Under the pieces are notes generated by a model. That model saw only the letters and a program-made list of their open reading frames with translations, searched no databases and was not told the DNA's origin. A stretch of 64,000 bases of DNA. Origin: Parabacteroides sp. FAFU027. GTDB lineage: Bacteria > Bacteroidota > Bacteroidia > Bacteroidales > UBA7332. The DNA is taken from NCBI RefSeq assembly GCF_022808675.1, contig NZ_JAKZKV010000001.1:558001-622000 (forward strand), read 5' to 3'. Below are positions 34,728 through 44,529 of this stretch, in pieces; positions within the stretch are counted from its first letter, which is position 1, and every line of letters starts with the position of its first letter. The translations under genes were made by a program, and so were the position numbers.

Positions 34728-35975
34728 CTTCTTAAACAGCTCCGAAACAAACTGCAACGAATCCAGAGTCTTACCATTATCGGTCATGTCCTTCAGATTC
34801 TTCACCAGCAGATTCATGTAACGTTGTGTGAGCTGCTGATCGTATTCGACGATGGCATCGTAAACCTCGTTGGAGTGTTTTTTCTTTGCCTCGGCCAGTT
34901 CGAGCTGGCTGAACTTCTGAAATTTCGAGGAAATCGCCTTGATCACCGGACGCAGGGAACGGCTGGCCATCCACTCATTGAAGTCGGCCACTACCTCTTC
35001 GATGATCTCCATCGCCGAATCCACACATTCCAGCTTCCTTTCAGCGCTTTCACGAACCACCTCTTCGAGGTCATCCACGCCGAAAAGCTGCACCCCAGCC
35101 AGGTCACCAATGTTTTCATCAATATTCCGCGGGACGGAGAGGTCGATAAAAACCTGCGTGCCACATTCCTCGCATTGCTGTGCCTGTTCCACCATTTCGG
35201 AAGTAATCAGCAACGATTGGGCGCCAGTGGCCACCACCACGATATCGTATTTATGCAAATGCTGGTTGAATTCGTCGAAATGAAGTACGTCACCATTGTG
35301 TTCGTCGGCCAATGCCTGAGCCCGTTCAAGGGTGCGGTTGGCCACGGTGATCTGCGTAACGCCTTTCTGCACGATGTTTTGCAGGGCCAGGCTTCCGGTC
35401 TCTCCTGCCCCGACCAGCAAAACCGACTTATCGGTTAAATCACCGAAAAGCTGAGCACAAAGCTCCACTGCCGCACTACTTACTGAGGTTGTCCCCAGCT
35501 TGATGCCGGTTTCGGTGCGCACCCGTTTACCTGCCTCAAAAGACTTTTGAAAAAGGCGCATCAACACGGCATCGGTCAATGCCGCTTTGGTGCAAAAAAG
35601 ATAAGACTCTTTCACCTGTCCGATGATCTGGTCTTCGCCGAGAATCATCGAATCGAGCCCCGAAGCCACTTTGTACAAGTGGCGCACGGCATCGCATCCC
35701 CACAGGTGATAAAACTGATGCCAGCAGTTCAGGTCAATATTCTTAAACCGGAGCATCGCGTTGAAGACCAATTCAAAAGCGCTCTGGCGGTCATATTTAT
35801 CTTGTGAAAAATAGAGTTCGGTGCGGTTGCAGGTCGAAAGAAGCACGATATCGGAAATCTCCGTCTCCTGTTGCAAGAACTCTGAAAACGGGACAATCTC
35901 TTCGTTGGGAAAAGCGAACTTCTCCCTCACTTCGAGCGGTGCGGTTTTATAACTAATGCCTAACAGACCTATCAT
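34722..35975 (-). CDS. hemA: Glutamyl-tRNA reductase
   Basis: A 417-residue enzyme that reduces glutamyl-tRNA to glutamate-1-semialdehyde, the first step of the C5 pathway. MIGLLGISYKTAPLEVREKF is the usual start; VLLSTCNRTELY carries catalytic Cys49, and SVLLVGAGETGSLAL is the NADPH loop. I use the ATG before IGLLG; an earlier in-frame start would add 23 foreign residues. It leads the haem operon, with a consensus promoter box about 92 bases upstream. Confidence 0.97.
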   Translation of the reverse strand: MIGLLGISYKTAPLEVREKFAFPNEEIVPFSEFLQQETEISDIVLLSTCNRTELYFSQDKYDRQSAFELVFNAMLRFKNIDLNCWHQFYHLWGCDAVRHLYKVASGLDSMILGEDQIIGQVKESYLFCTKAALTDAVLMRLFQKSFEAGKRVRTETGIKLGTTSVSSAAVELCAQLFGDLTDKSVLLVGAGETGSLALQNIVQKGVTQITVANRTLERAQALADEHNGDVLHFDEFNQHLHKYDIVVVATGAQSLLITSEMVEQAQQCEECGTQVFIDLSVPRNIDENIGDLAGVQLFGVDDLEEVVRESAERKLECVDSAMEIIEEVVADFNEWMASRSLRPVIKAISSKFQKFSQLELAEAKKKHSNEVYDAIVEYDQQLTQRYMNLLVKNLKDMTDNGKTLDSLQFVSELFKKE

Positions 35976-36066
35976 CTTTACTGTAATTATTACTGTTGTT
36001 GGGTTAAACTCAGGAAATACATTCCTGCAATAACAGACAAACAACAGCTTTGTTTATTACGGGACA

Positions 36067-36074
36067 CAAAGATA
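36067..36074 (-). promoter_or_regulatory. -7 box TATCTTTG for the haem operon
   Basis: The minus strand reads TATCTTTG. The leader to hemA is about 85 bases and carries a perfect hairpin CAGGAA-tgta-TTCCTG near 36012-36030. Confidence 0.65.
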
Positions 36075-36185
36075 AGTCATAAATCCCACTCTGCCGAGCC
36101 TCCCGAACGATGAAATTCCATATTTAAACGGGTTATTTGCCCCGAAATAATGACTTTTCACAGATGTAAACGGTAGTTATGGATA

Positions 36186-36682
36186 TAACGGGACATGGTA
36201 ACAGTATAACGATCCAAGATCAGAATATAACGATAAAAGGTACGGCTGTAACGACGCAGAATATGATATAACGGCCCTAAGGAAGCAATATCGCTACGCA
36301 GAATGCGATATAACGATACAAGGTTCGCCTGTAACGGTGCAGAATGGGATATAACGGTTGAAGGTTCGCCTGTAACTATGCAGAATGCGATATAACGATG
36401 AAAGTTCTGCCTGTAACGACGCAGAATGGAGTATAACCGTTGAAGATTGGTCTGTAACGATACGGGGGATTCATGCCCGAATGCGGGAGACGGTTGCCGG
36501 AATACAGGATGCGTTTGCCGTATCACGGGAACCTCTTGCCGGAGTAAGGGAACCTCTTGCCGGATAACGGGAAAGGGTTGCCGGACTAAGGGATTCTTTT
36601 GCCCGAACACGGGAGACGCTTGCCGGAATGAGGGATGCTGTTGCCGGAGTAAGGGAAATGGTTGCCGGAATGAGGGAAACGG
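36186..36682. repeat. Compound tandem array: 21+20 bp units, then ten 21-bp units
   Basis: In the first part (36186-36472) TAACG recurs at steps of 21 and 20 bases in turn, e.g. 36311, 36332, 36352, 36373, 36393, 36414, 36434 and 36455, giving 41-bp units. In the second part, TTGCCGGA-type units start at 36473 (ATGCCCGA) and then every 21 bases from 36494 to 36662 without a slip; the common form is TTGCCGGAATAAGGGAA. It lies between divergent hemA and the lipoprotein gene. The frames open across it are by-products of the period. Confidence 0.88.
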
Positions 36683-36861
36683 CTAACTGAGCAATATTTC
36701 TGTTAATTACAACTATAACCGGCTATATCATTGACAGTTTTCTTGAAATGATTACTTTTAGAGCGGAAAAAGTTTTTTTTTGAGTGAATGATGTTGATAT
36801 ATTTAATGGAAAAGAAATCCTATACACCCAACGGCTATTACAAAAAAAAAACACATAAAAA

Positions 36862-37509
36862 ATGAAACATAAGATTTGCCTCTTTGCGATAGTTATTTTA
36901 AGTGCTTGTACCGTAAAAACCACGCACAAAACAGTCAATAAGATTAAGTTTAGTAACAAAGTAATCTCTGACTCACTATTAGCTAAAATACCGTCAATCA
37001 AATATTCAAGATTTGAGTTGAATTCAAACTCAAATCAGAAAATCGAACAACGCTATATCAAACTAACCCAAAATCAAATTGACTTTTTCTTTACATTTAA
37101 AGAGCAAAAGAAACTCAATGATTTTATGGAGTTTAAAACATATTTCCTCGGAAAGAAACAACTAAGCAAAGATAAACAGGCCATCTTTCTGATTTGCGAT
37201 GCTGACTATATGGGCATCTACCTGTATTGTGCGATAATAAATCAAACCGGAAAATTAATCGGAAAATTCAATCCCGCATATCTGGAAGTCGATGCCGATT
37301 ATTCGATAAATGGGAAAGGTGAATTTGTTAATGATTCGACCTACCGATTTACTGAAGTAGATTTTCAATACATTGACGACAATCACAAAAAAGCGACACA
37401 AGATTCGTTGATTAGAATTTTCCACATCACACCAAAGCAAATTCAGATAATGAAGGAAACAAAATTCCCTACCGATACAATTAGAGAAGAGGAAAATCTC
37501 ATAAACTAA
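36862..37509 (+). CDS. Hypothetical lipoprotein
   Basis: A 215-residue protein with a lipoprotein leader MKHKICLFAIVILSAC (Cys16). The mature part is Lys- and Ile-rich and has no known motif; FLICDADYMGIYLYCAI is its most hydrophobic part. The gene is AT-rich relative to icd next to it. It lies alone between the tandem array and a bidirectional terminator. I do not recognise the family. Confidence 0.6.
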   Translation: MKHKICLFAIVILSACTVKTTHKTVNKIKFSNKVISDSLLAKIPSIKYSRFELNSNSNQKIEQRYIKLTQNQIDFFFTFKEQKKLNDFMEFKTYFLGKKQLSKDKQAIFLICDADYMGIYLYCAIINQTGKLIGKFNPAYLEVDADYSINGKGEFVNDSTYRFTEVDFQYIDDNHKKATQDSLIRIFHITPKQIQIMKETKFPTDTIREEENLIN

Positions 37510-37520
37510 AATATTCAAAC

Positions 37521-37558
37521 AAAAAAGTGAGACCGCAAATCGCAATCTCACTTTTTTC
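37521..37558. terminator. Bidirectional terminator
   Basis: AAAAAAGTGAGA-ccgcaaatcgcaa-TCTCACTTTTTT between the convergent lipoprotein and icd genes. Confidence 0.88.
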
Positions 37559-37577
37559 ATTTATCAGAAAGGCTTAA

Positions 37578-38810
37578 TTACAAGCCCATTTTCTTTTTCA
37601 AACCGGCATCGATAGCATCGAGAAACTCTTCGGTGTAGAGGTAATGCTCACCGTGGTTCACCTTGTTACCGTGAATACAAACGGCAAGGTCTTTGGTCAT
37701 TTTACCGCTTTCCACCACTTCGATACAGACCTGTTCGAGTGCGTTACTGAAGTCAATCAACTCCTGGTTGCCGTCCAGTTTGCCACGGAAAGCCAGACCG
37801 CGGGTCCAGGCAAAGATAGAGGCAATCGGGTTGGTAGAGGTCGGTTTACCTTTCTGGTGCTCGCGGTAGTGACGGGTCACAGTTCCGTGGGCAGCTTCCG
37901 CCTCCATCGTCTTGCCGTCAGGAGTCACCAGTACCGAAGTCATCAAACCTAACGACCCGAAGCCCTGAGCCACAGTGTCGCTCTGCACGTCTCCGTCGTA
38001 GTTTTTACAAGCCCACACGAAGTTTCCGTTCCATTTCAATGCGCTGGCCACCATGTCGTCAATCAGGCGGTGCTCGTAGGTAATACCCGCTGCGTCAAAC
38101 TGAGCTTTGAACTCGTTTTGGTAAACATCTTCGAAGATATCTTTGAAGCGACCGTCGTATTTCTTCAGGATGGTATTTTTGGTAGAAAGGTAAAGCGGCC
38201 ATTTTTTGCTCAACGCCATATTGAAACAGCTGCGTGCAAAACCGTAGATACTTTCGTCGGTATTGTACATGGTCATGGCCACGCCGTCGCCTTTGTAATT
38301 ATACACCTCGAATACCTGAGGCTCGCCACCATCTTCCGGCGTAAAGGTCATGGTCAGTTTACCTTTGCCCTTGATCACGGTATCGGTGGCACGGTACTGA
38401 TCGCCAAAGGCATGACGACCCACGATAATCGGAGCAGTCCAGTTAGTCACCAGGCGGGGAACGTTTTTGATTACGATCGGCTCACGGAATACGGTTCCGT
38501 CCAGAATGTTACGGATAGTACCGTTAGGTGATTTCCACATCTGTTTGAGGTGAAATTCTTTTACGCGGGCCTCATCGGGAGTGATGGTTGCGCACTTGAT
38601 ACCCACGCCATATTGTTTGATTGCGTTGGAAGCTTCGATGGTAATCTGGTCATTTGTATTGTCACGTGACTCAATGCCCAGGTCGTAATATTTGATATCT
38701 ACATCAAGATAAGGAAGGATCAGCTTGTCTTTGATAAACTTCCAGATGATGCGGGTCATTTCGTCCCCATCAAGCTCCACAACGGGATTGGCTACTTTGA
38801 TTTTACTCAT
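37578..38810 (-). CDS. icd: NADP-dependent isocitrate dehydrogenase, eukaryote-type
   Basis: A 410-residue enzyme that converts isocitrate to 2-oxoglutarate with NADP. It belongs to the homodimeric subfamily that also holds the mitochondrial and cytosolic eukaryotic enzymes: [20 protein letters not shown] at the start, [20 protein letters not shown] as the isocitrate loop, and [12 protein letters not shown] with the metal Asp. The E. coli-type enzyme has a different layout. A promoter box lies upstream, and a terminator is shared with the convergent gene. Confidence 0.96.
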   Translation of the reverse strand: MSKIKVANPVVELDGDEMTRIIWKFIKDKLILPYLDVDIKYYDLGIESRDNTNDQITIEASNAIKQYGVGIKCATITPDEARVKEFHLKQMWKSPNGTIRNILDGTVFREPIVIKNVPRLVTNWTAPIIVGRHAFGDQYRATDTVIKGKGKLTMTFTPEDGGEPQVFEVYNYKGDGVAMTMYNTDESIYGFARSCFNMALSKKWPLYLSTKNTILKKYDGRFKDIFEDVYQNEFKAQFDAAGITYEHRLIDDMVASALKWNGNFVWACKNYDGDVQSDTVAQGFGSLGLMTSVLVTPDGKTMEAEAAHGTVTRHYREHQKGKPTSTNPIASIFAWTRGLAFRGKLDGNQELIDFSNALEQVCIEVVESGKMTKDLAVCIHGNKVNHGEHYLYTEEFLDAIDAGLKKKMGL

Positions 38811-38853
38811 AAGTGATATATTTGAATTGTTATTTACGATACGATACAGCGCG

Positions 38854-38861
38854 CAAAGTTA
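38854..38861 (-). promoter_or_regulatory. -7 box TAACTTTG for icd
   Basis: The minus strand reads TAACTTTG about 44 bases before the icd start codon. Confidence 0.6.
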
Positions 38862-39064
38862 AAAAAATCGACACGAATCGCTTATTCAAACAGAATATAA
38901 ATTAGAACTGTTCACGATAAATGCTCCGGTCGTTGATCTAACAAAGCCTGTCCGGTTCATCCATTTGACTTAAAACCATCAATTTGTTTATTAATTAATG
39001 TTTTATCAGACGCTATAGCCGGTCTATTTTTCCCCGAATCTCAAAAATATAGAACTTTTCAAAC

Positions 39065-39072
39065 TATATTTG
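39065..39072 (+). promoter_or_regulatory. -7 box TATATTTG for rsfS-ftsH
   Basis: The box overlaps an earlier in-frame TTG (39070), which supports the ATG at 39112 as the rsfS start. Confidence 0.65.
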
Positions 39073-39111
39073 CGAATGAATTGTTCGTTAAAGCGTAATT
39101 TAAAAGACAAG

Positions 39112-39471
39112 ATGGATAATACACAGGATTTGCTGGAGAAAGTTATCGAAGGAATTCAGGATAAAAAAGGAAACAGAATAACCGTTGTTGACTTACAAGA
39201 GATTGACGATGCGATATGCCGTTACATGGTCGTGTGCCAGGGAGGTTCTACCACCCAGGTGGGTGCGATTGCCAATAACGTGGTAGATCATGTGCGGACT
39301 CACAACGGCGATAAGCCGATTGCCCAGGATGGAAGAAAAAACATGGAATGGGTGGCTATTGACTTCGGTTCGGTGATGACACACATTTTCCTCCCCGAAA
39401 CCCGTGAATATTACAAGCTGGAACAACTCTGGGAAGACGCCAAACTTACACAGATTGAAGATATCTATTAA
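39112..39471 (+). CDS. rsfS: Ribosomal silencing factor RsfS
   Basis: A 119-residue protein that binds ribosomal protein L14 and keeps the subunits apart in starvation. ICRYMVVCQGGSTTQVGAIA and WVAIDFGSVMTHIFLPETREYYKLEQLW are the family hallmarks. The start MDNTQDLLEKV follows the promoter by a short leader. It lies 20 bases before ftsH, an arrangement I recall from other Bacteroidota. Confidence 0.95.
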   Translation: MDNTQDLLEKVIEGIQDKKGNRITVVDLQEIDDAICRYMVVCQGGSTTQVGAIANNVVDHVRTHNGDKPIAQDGRKNMEWVAIDFGSVMTHIFLPETREYYKLEQLWEDAKLTQIEDIY

Positions 39472-39491
39472 AAAACACAAGACCAAATATT

Positions 39492-41480
39492 ATGGAGCAA
39501 CCACAAAATCCGAATAACAAAAAGCCCAATTTTAAAATCAACCTCTACTGGATTTATACCGTCATCGCTTTTATTCTGATCGGAGGCTATTACTATAGCA
39601 ACATGCAGAATACCACCGATGTGAGCTGGTCAAAATTCCAGAAATACGCCAAAGATGGTTCAATCAAGAATATTGTCGTCTATCAGGGACAAAATATGCT
39701 GGAGGCGACCGTACAGGATTCGGCGATTCAGAAAGTAACCGGCAAAACTAAACAGGAGGTTGGCAGCAACCCTAAAATCACGGTTCAAATCCCCTCTTCC
39801 GATAAAATCAGCGACCTTGTATCCCAATGGGAAAAGGAGAATGGCGTTAGCGTTCCCCTTAAATACGAAAAAGGGAATGATTTCTTCAGCCAGTTTTTGT
39901 GGACATTCGGTCCGCTCATCCTGCTGGCATTCGTCTGGATCTATTTTATGCGTCGTATGTCGGGACAAGGCGGTGCCGGCGGTGGCGTATTCAACGTTGG
40001 CAAAGCCAAAGCGCAAATCTTCGATAAATCAGCACAAAATAAGGTTACGTTTAAAGACGTTGCCGGACTTTCCGAAGCCAAACAGGAGGTAGAAGAGATT
40101 GTGGAATTCCTCCGCAACCCGTCTAAATTCACCGAGCTGGGTGGTAAAATCCCGAAAGGCGCCCTGCTGATTGGCCCTCCGGGAACCGGTAAAACCCTTC
40201 TGGCTAAAGCTGTAGCAGGAGAAGCGGATGTACCTTTCTTCTCGTTGTCAGGTTCTGATTTCGTGGAAATGTTTGTCGGTGTGGGAGCTTCCCGCGTACG
40301 TGACCTTTTCCGTCAGGCAAAAGAAAAAGCACCGTGTATCATCTTCATCGATGAGATTGACGCTGTGGGTCGTGCCCGCGGCAAAAACCCGAGCATGGGC
40401 GGTAATGATGAGCGCGAAAGCACCCTCAACCAGCTGCTTACTGAAATGGACGGTTTTGGCACCAACAGCGGTATCATCGTGATGGCTGCTACCAACCGCG
40501 TCGATATCCTGGATAAAGCCTTACTCCGCGCAGGTCGTTTCGACCGTCAAATCAACGTGGATTTGCCTGACCTGAATGACCGTAAAGAAATTTTCGGGGT
40601 TCACCTTCGCCCGATTAAGATTGACGAATCTGTAAATATCGAATTCCTTTCACGCCAGACTCCGGGCTTCTCCGGGGCTGATATCGCCAACGTTTGTAAC
40701 GAAGCGGCTTTGATCGCAGCCCGTAACGGTAAAACATACGTGCAAAAACAAGATTTCATGGATGCCGTGGACCGTATCATAGGTGGATTGGAAAAGAAAA
40801 CAAAAATCACCACCCGCGAAGAACGTGAAGCCATTTCCATTCACGAATCGGGTCACGCTACCCTGAGCTGGTTCCTCGAACATGCCAGCCCGCTGGTTAA
40901 GGTGACCATCGTTCCCCGTGGACGTGCATTGGGTGCTGCCTGGTATTTACCGGAAGAACGCCAAATCACAACCAAAGAGCAGATGCTGGACGAAATGTGC
41001 GCAACATTGGGCGGACGTGCTGCTGAAGAAATCTTCCTCGGTCGCATTTCAACCGGCGCAATCAATGACCTGGAGCGCGTAAACAAACAGGCTTATGCCA
41101 TGATTGCTTACTACGGCATGAGCGATAAGCTTTCAAACATCTGCTACTACGACTCAACCGGTCAGGAATACGGATTCACGAAGCCTTACAGCGAATCAAC
41201 CGCCCTGCTGATTGACCAGGAAGTAAACAAGATGATAAACGAGCAGTACGACCGTGCTAAAGAGATGCTACTTGCTCATAAGGACGGACACCGCGCCCTG
41301 ACAGACAAACTGCTCGAAACCGAAGTAATCTACAAAGAAGACCTTGAAAAAATATTCGGAGAAAGATTATGGAAATCCCGCAGTGAAGAGGTTCTGGCAA
41401 ATGTAGAGCCTAAAGCAGACGAGCCGAAGGATGAAAGCAGCGAAAACGACGAAATCAATCAGGACGTTCAACCTCTTTAA
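39492..41480 (+). CDS. ftsH: ATP-dependent zinc metalloprotease FtsH
   Basis: A 662-residue membrane AAA+ protease that degrades misfolded membrane proteins and regulators. Two spans lie near residues 15-35 and 135-155. The AAA domain has GPPGTGKT (about 227), [11 protein letters not shown] and the second region of homology ([18 protein letters not shown]). The zinc site HESGH is near residue 451. The C-terminal tail is acidic. Cotranscribed with rsfS; a terminator follows. Confidence 0.98.
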   Translation: MEQPQNPNNKKPNFKINLYWIYTVIAFILIGGYYYSNMQNTTDVSWSKFQKYAKDGSIKNIVVYQGQNMLEATVQDSAIQKVTGKTKQEVGSNPKITVQIPSSDKISDLVSQWEKENGVSVPLKYEKGNDFFSQFLWTFGPLILLAFVWIYFMRRMSGQGGAGGGVFNVGKAKAQIFDKSAQNKVTFKDVAGLSEAKQEVEEIVEFLRNPSKFTELGGKIPKGALLIGPPGTGKTLLAKAVAGEADVPFFSLSGSDFVEMFVGVGASRVRDLFRQAKEKAPCIIFIDEIDAVGRARGKNPSMGGNDERESTLNQLLTEMDGFGTNSGIIVMAATNRVDILDKALLRAGRFDRQINVDLPDLNDRKEIFGVHLRPIKIDESVNIEFLSRQTPGFSGADIANVCNEAALIAARNGKTYVQKQDFMDAVDRIIGGLEKKTKITTREEREAISIHESGHATLSWFLEHASPLVKVTIVPRGRALGAAWYLPEERQITTKEQMLDEMCATLGGRAAEEIFLGRISTGAINDLERVNKQAYAMIAYYGMSDKLSNICYYDSTGQEYGFTKPYSESTALLIDQEVNKMINEQYDRAKEMLLAHKDGHRALTDKLLETEVIYKEDLEKIFGERLWKSRSEEVLANVEPKADEPKDESSENDEINQDVQPL

Positions 41481-41504
41481 TTCATTTTCGCACCAATATA
41501 GCAC

Positions 41505-41538
41505 AACGGAGAGGGCACATCGGCTTCTCCGTTTTTTG
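41505..41538 (+). terminator. Terminator after ftsH
   Basis: AACGGAGA...TCTCCGTTTTTTG. Confidence 0.8.
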
Positions 41539-41554
41539 TGCCCGAAACTTTTTA

Positions 41555-41562
41555 TATCTTTG
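41555..41562 (+). promoter_or_regulatory. -7 box TATCTTTG for cdsA
   Basis: A consensus -7 box 26 bases before the cdsA start codon, directly after the ftsH terminator. Confidence 0.7.
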
Positions 41563-41587
41563 CCGCATTAAATTCAAAGACACACTA

Positions 41588-42403
41588 ATGCCTGAACTTT
41601 TAAAACGCTCTATCACCGGATTCATACTCGTAGGAGTAATGATTTCTGCGATTCTGTTCCATCCGGTTTCCGCCCTTTCCGTATTTATCCTGATAACTTT
41701 TGCCGGCCTTTATGAATTTTACGGTCTTATGAACCGCCTCGAATTTGTAAAAAGCCAGAAGCTGATACATGCTGTTGCAGGAGCCTATTTACTTATGATC
41801 TCTTATTTGGGTGCAACCGGAGAATTCCACAAATGGCTGCTTCTCCCCTATTTTATCTACTTCATCTATCTCTACATTGCCGAATTGTACAAAGAAAAGG
41901 GAGCTTCAATACAGAATAACGCTTTAGCTCTTTTCGGACATCTTTATATTGCTGTTCCATTTGCCATCCTGATGTGGTTTGGCTATGTCCACAGCGATGA
42001 ATATAATCCAATCTTACCTTTAGCCCTGTTTGCGTCTATCTGGATAAATGATTCAGGCGCCTATCTGGTTGGAGTTAAATTCGGGAAACACCGTCTGTTT
42101 GAACGCATTTCCCCGAAAAAATCATGGGAAGGATTTGCCGGCGGACTCTTCTTCGCCCTGATGGGTTCATTGGTATTTGCTCACTTCAGCGATGTCCTGA
42201 ATGTATGGCAATGGCTCGGTTTTGCCTTTACCGTATCAATCAGCGCCACTTACGGAGACTTGTTTGAGTCCATGCTGAAACGATCGCTCAACATCAAGGA
42301 TTCAGGAAATATCCTGCCGGGGCACGGGGGCATCCTCGACCGCTTCGACGCACCGCTATTGGCAATTCCTGCTGCGGCGGCGTATCTGCTTCTATTTGCA
42401 TAA
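41588..42403 (+). CDS. cdsA: Phosphatidate cytidylyltransferase
   Basis: A 271-residue membrane enzyme that makes CDP-diacylglycerol from phosphatidate and CTP for phospholipid synthesis. It has about seven hydrophobic spans. The C-terminal part holds the family signature: ISPKKSWEGFAGGL, GDLFESMLKRSLNIKDSGNILPGHGGILDRFD. It is a single-gene unit with its own promoter and terminator. Confidence 0.96.
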   Translation: MPELLKRSITGFILVGVMISAILFHPVSALSVFILITFAGLYEFYGLMNRLEFVKSQKLIHAVAGAYLLMISYLGATGEFHKWLLLPYFIYFIYLYIAELYKEKGASIQNNALALFGHLYIAVPFAILMWFGYVHSDEYNPILPLALFASIWINDSGAYLVGVKFGKHRLFERISPKKSWEGFAGGLFFALMGSLVFAHFSDVLNVWQWLGFAFTVSISATYGDLFESMLKRSLNIKDSGNILPGHGGILDRFDAPLLAIPAAAAYLLLFA

Positions 42404-42424
42404 AACACTAACCGTTAAATATTT

Positions 42425-42456
42425 AAGGGCATTCGTTTTCGAATGTCCTTTTTTAT
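42425..42456 (+). terminator. Terminator after cdsA
   Basis: AAGGGCATTCG-tttt-CGAATGTCCTT followed by T. Confidence 0.88.
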
Positions 42457-42559
42457 TTCCTGAAAGCCATGAAAGCCTCTTCCCCATCAAAATCCTGTGT
42501 AAAATATTAAAATACACACATTTTCCCTGTCTGATTTTTCCTGCTATCTAAAAAATTAC

Positions 42560-42567
42560 TACTTTTG
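42560..42567 (+). promoter_or_regulatory. -7 box TACTTTTG for kduI
   Basis: A consensus -7 box 75 bases before the kduI start. Confidence 0.65.
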
Positions 42568-42641
42568 CGCAATCGGTTGCGCAAATTCCAAAACCGAGCC
42601 ATTTTTCCTATTCCTACATACAAATACAAAATAAAGTTTTT

Positions 42642-43487
42642 ATGAAAACAAACTATGAAATTCGCTATGCATCTCACCCGCAAGATGCTAAAAATTACGA
42701 CACTGCCCGTCTTCGTAAAGAGCATTTGATTGAAAATCTTTTTACGGCAAATGAAGTAAACATGGTTTACAGCCTTTACGACCGTATGGTGGTAGGTGGC
42801 GCTCTTCCTGCCGGCGAAGTATTGCCTATCGAAGCAATCGACCCGTTGAAAGCTCCTCACTTCCTACACCGTCGTGAATTGGGTATCTTCAACGTTGGTG
42901 GCGGTAAAGGTATCGTAAAAGTGGGTGATGTAACATACGAACTCAACTATAAAGAAGCGCTTTACCTGGGTGCTGGCGACAGAGAAGTTACTTTTGCAAG
43001 TGCTGATGCTTCAAACCCTGCCAAACTTTACTTTAACTCCTGCCCTGCTCACAAAACTTGTCCTGATAAAAAAGTGACTAAAGCTGATGCGTTGGTAATG
43101 GAACTGGGTTCTTTGGAAACTGCTAACCACCGTAACATCAACAAAATGTTGGTTCGGGAAGTAGTCGAGACATGCCAGCTTCAAATGGGTATGACCGAAC
43201 TGAAACCGGGCAGCATCTGGAACACCATGCCGGCACACACTCACAGCCGTCGTATGGAGGCTTACTTCTATTTCGAAGTACCGGAAGGACAGGCAGTTTG
43301 CCACTTCATGGGCGAACCTACTGAAACCCGTCACATCTGGATGACCGGCGACCAGGCTGTATTGTCTCCTGAATGGTCTATCCACTCTGCTGCTGCTACC
43401 TACAACTACACCTTCATCTGGGGTATGGGTGGCGAAAACCTCGACTACGGAGACCAGGATTTCTACAAACATACTGAATTGAGATAA
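42642..43487 (+). CDS. kduI: 5-dehydro-4-deoxy-D-glucuronate isomerase
   Basis: A 281-residue cupin-type zinc isomerase that turns 4-deoxy-L-threo-5-hexulose uronate into 3-deoxy-D-glycero-2,5-hexodiulosonate, after lyases cut pectin or other polyuronates. NTMPAHTHSRRMEAYFYF supplies the two His and the Glu of the metal site, and MTGDQAVLSPEWSIHSAA supplies the third His. The length matches the family. kduD follows after 110 bases. Confidence 0.97.
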   Translation: MKTNYEIRYASHPQDAKNYDTARLRKEHLIENLFTANEVNMVYSLYDRMVVGGALPAGEVLPIEAIDPLKAPHFLHRRELGIFNVGGGKGIVKVGDVTYELNYKEALYLGAGDREVTFASADASNPAKLYFNSCPAHKTCPDKKVTKADALVMELGSLETANHRNINKMLVREVVETCQLQMGMTELKPGSIWNTMPAHTHSRRMEAYFYFEVPEGQAVCHFMGEPTETRHIWMTGDQAVLSPEWSIHSAAATYNYTFIWGMGGENLDYGDQDFYKHTELR

Positions 43488-43503
43488 ATACGTCTGAATC
43501 ATA

Positions 43504-43545
43504 TATTCCGGACTGCAAATACTTTCATCAGGGTAGGTCCGGAAT
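43504..43545 (+). promoter_or_regulatory. Hairpin between kduI and kduD
   Basis: ATTCCGGAC and GTCCGGAAT form a perfect 9-bp inverted repeat over a 24-base loop, without a T run. It could protect the kduI mRNA end or act as an operator; the role is not known. Confidence 0.45.
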
Positions 43546-43597
43546 TATTTTGATTCATGTATTCGATATTTCTACTCATCACATAAAAAAATCATCA

Positions 43598-44392
43598 ATG
43601 GTAAACTTTTCATTAGAAGGAAAAATTGCTCTGGTAACCGGAGCATCTTACGGAATCGGTTACGCAATTGCCTCTGGTCTGGCAAAAGCAGGCGCTACTA
43701 TCGTATTTAACGATATCAATCAGGATGCTGTAAACAAAGGTCTGGCCGCATACGAGGCTGACGGTATCAAAGCTAAAGGTTATGTTGCTGACGTAACCAA
43801 CGAAGAGCAAATTCAGGCAATGGTTGCTCAAATCGAGAAAGAAGTTGGCACTATCGACATTTTGGTAAACAATGCGGGTATCATCAAACGTATGCCAATG
43901 CACGAAATGTCAGCTGCCGAATTCCGTCAGGTAATTGATATCGACCTGAATGGTCCGTTCATCTGCTCAAAAGCGGTATTGCCAGCTATGATGAAGAAAA
44001 AATCAGGTAAAATCATCAACATCTGCTCTATGATGAGTGAACTTGGCCGCGAAACTGTATCTGCTTATGCAGCTGCTAAAGGTGGTCTGAAAATGTTGAC
44101 TAAAAACATCGCTTCTGAGTACGGTGAATACAACATCCAGTGTAACGGTATTGGCCCGGGCTACATCGCAACTCCTCAGACCGCTCCATTGCGCGAGCTT
44201 CAGGCTGATGGTTCACGTCACCCATTCGACCAGTTCATCATTGCTAAAACCCCTGCTGCTCGTTGGGGAAATCCAGCAGACTTGGTTGGTCCTGCGGTAT
44301 TCCTTGCATCAAGCGCTTCTGACTTCGTAAACGGACACGTTCTTTACGTTGACGGTGGTATCCTGGCATACATCGGTAAACAGCCGAAATAA
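43598..44392 (+). CDS. kduD: 2-deoxy-D-gluconate 3-dehydrogenase (KduD)
   Basis: A 264-residue short-chain dehydrogenase that reduces the KduI product to 2-keto-3-deoxygluconate. KIALVTGASYGIGYAIASGL is the NAD loop, ILVNNAGIIKRMP the second, and the catalytic Ser-Tyr-Lys are in INICSMMSELGRETVSAYAAAKGG. I start at MVNFSLEGK; an in-frame TTG upstream lies inside the spacer and would add 16 foreign residues. A terminator follows. Confidence 0.93.
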   Translation: MVNFSLEGKIALVTGASYGIGYAIASGLAKAGATIVFNDINQDAVNKGLAAYEADGIKAKGYVADVTNEEQIQAMVAQIEKEVGTIDILVNNAGIIKRMPMHEMSAAEFRQVIDIDLNGPFICSKAVLPAMMKKKSGKIINICSMMSELGRETVSAYAAAKGGLKMLTKNIASEYGEYNIQCNGIGPGYIATPQTAPLRELQADGSRHPFDQFIIAKTPAARWGNPADLVGPAVFLASSASDFVNGHVLYVDGGILAYIGKQPK

Positions 44393-44409
44393 TTTACCAA
44401 ATAAATAGA

Positions 44410-44460
44410 CGACAGGCTACGAATGACGATTATTCCGATGTTCGTAGCTTGTCTCGTTTT
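44410..44460 (+). terminator. Terminator after kduD
   Basis: GACAGGCTACGAAT...TTCGTAGCTTGTC followed by TCGTTTT. Confidence 0.8.
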
Positions 44461-44470
44461 AGAGAAAATG

Positions 44471-44478
44471 TAAATTTG
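44471..44478 (+). promoter_or_regulatory. -7 box TAAATTTG
   Basis: A consensus -7 box 52 bases before the DUF4861 start; the gene therefore has its own promoter. Confidence 0.6.
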
Positions 44479-44529
44479 CATAGCGAAGAATCTTTCTTCG
44501 AAATTAATTAACTTCTTAATCTCTGAATA

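Noticed and set aside
36158-36686. Heptad-repeat proteins (RQxxPV type, CRNTG type)
   Set aside because: Same reason as above; they run across two different arrays and change character where the array changes.
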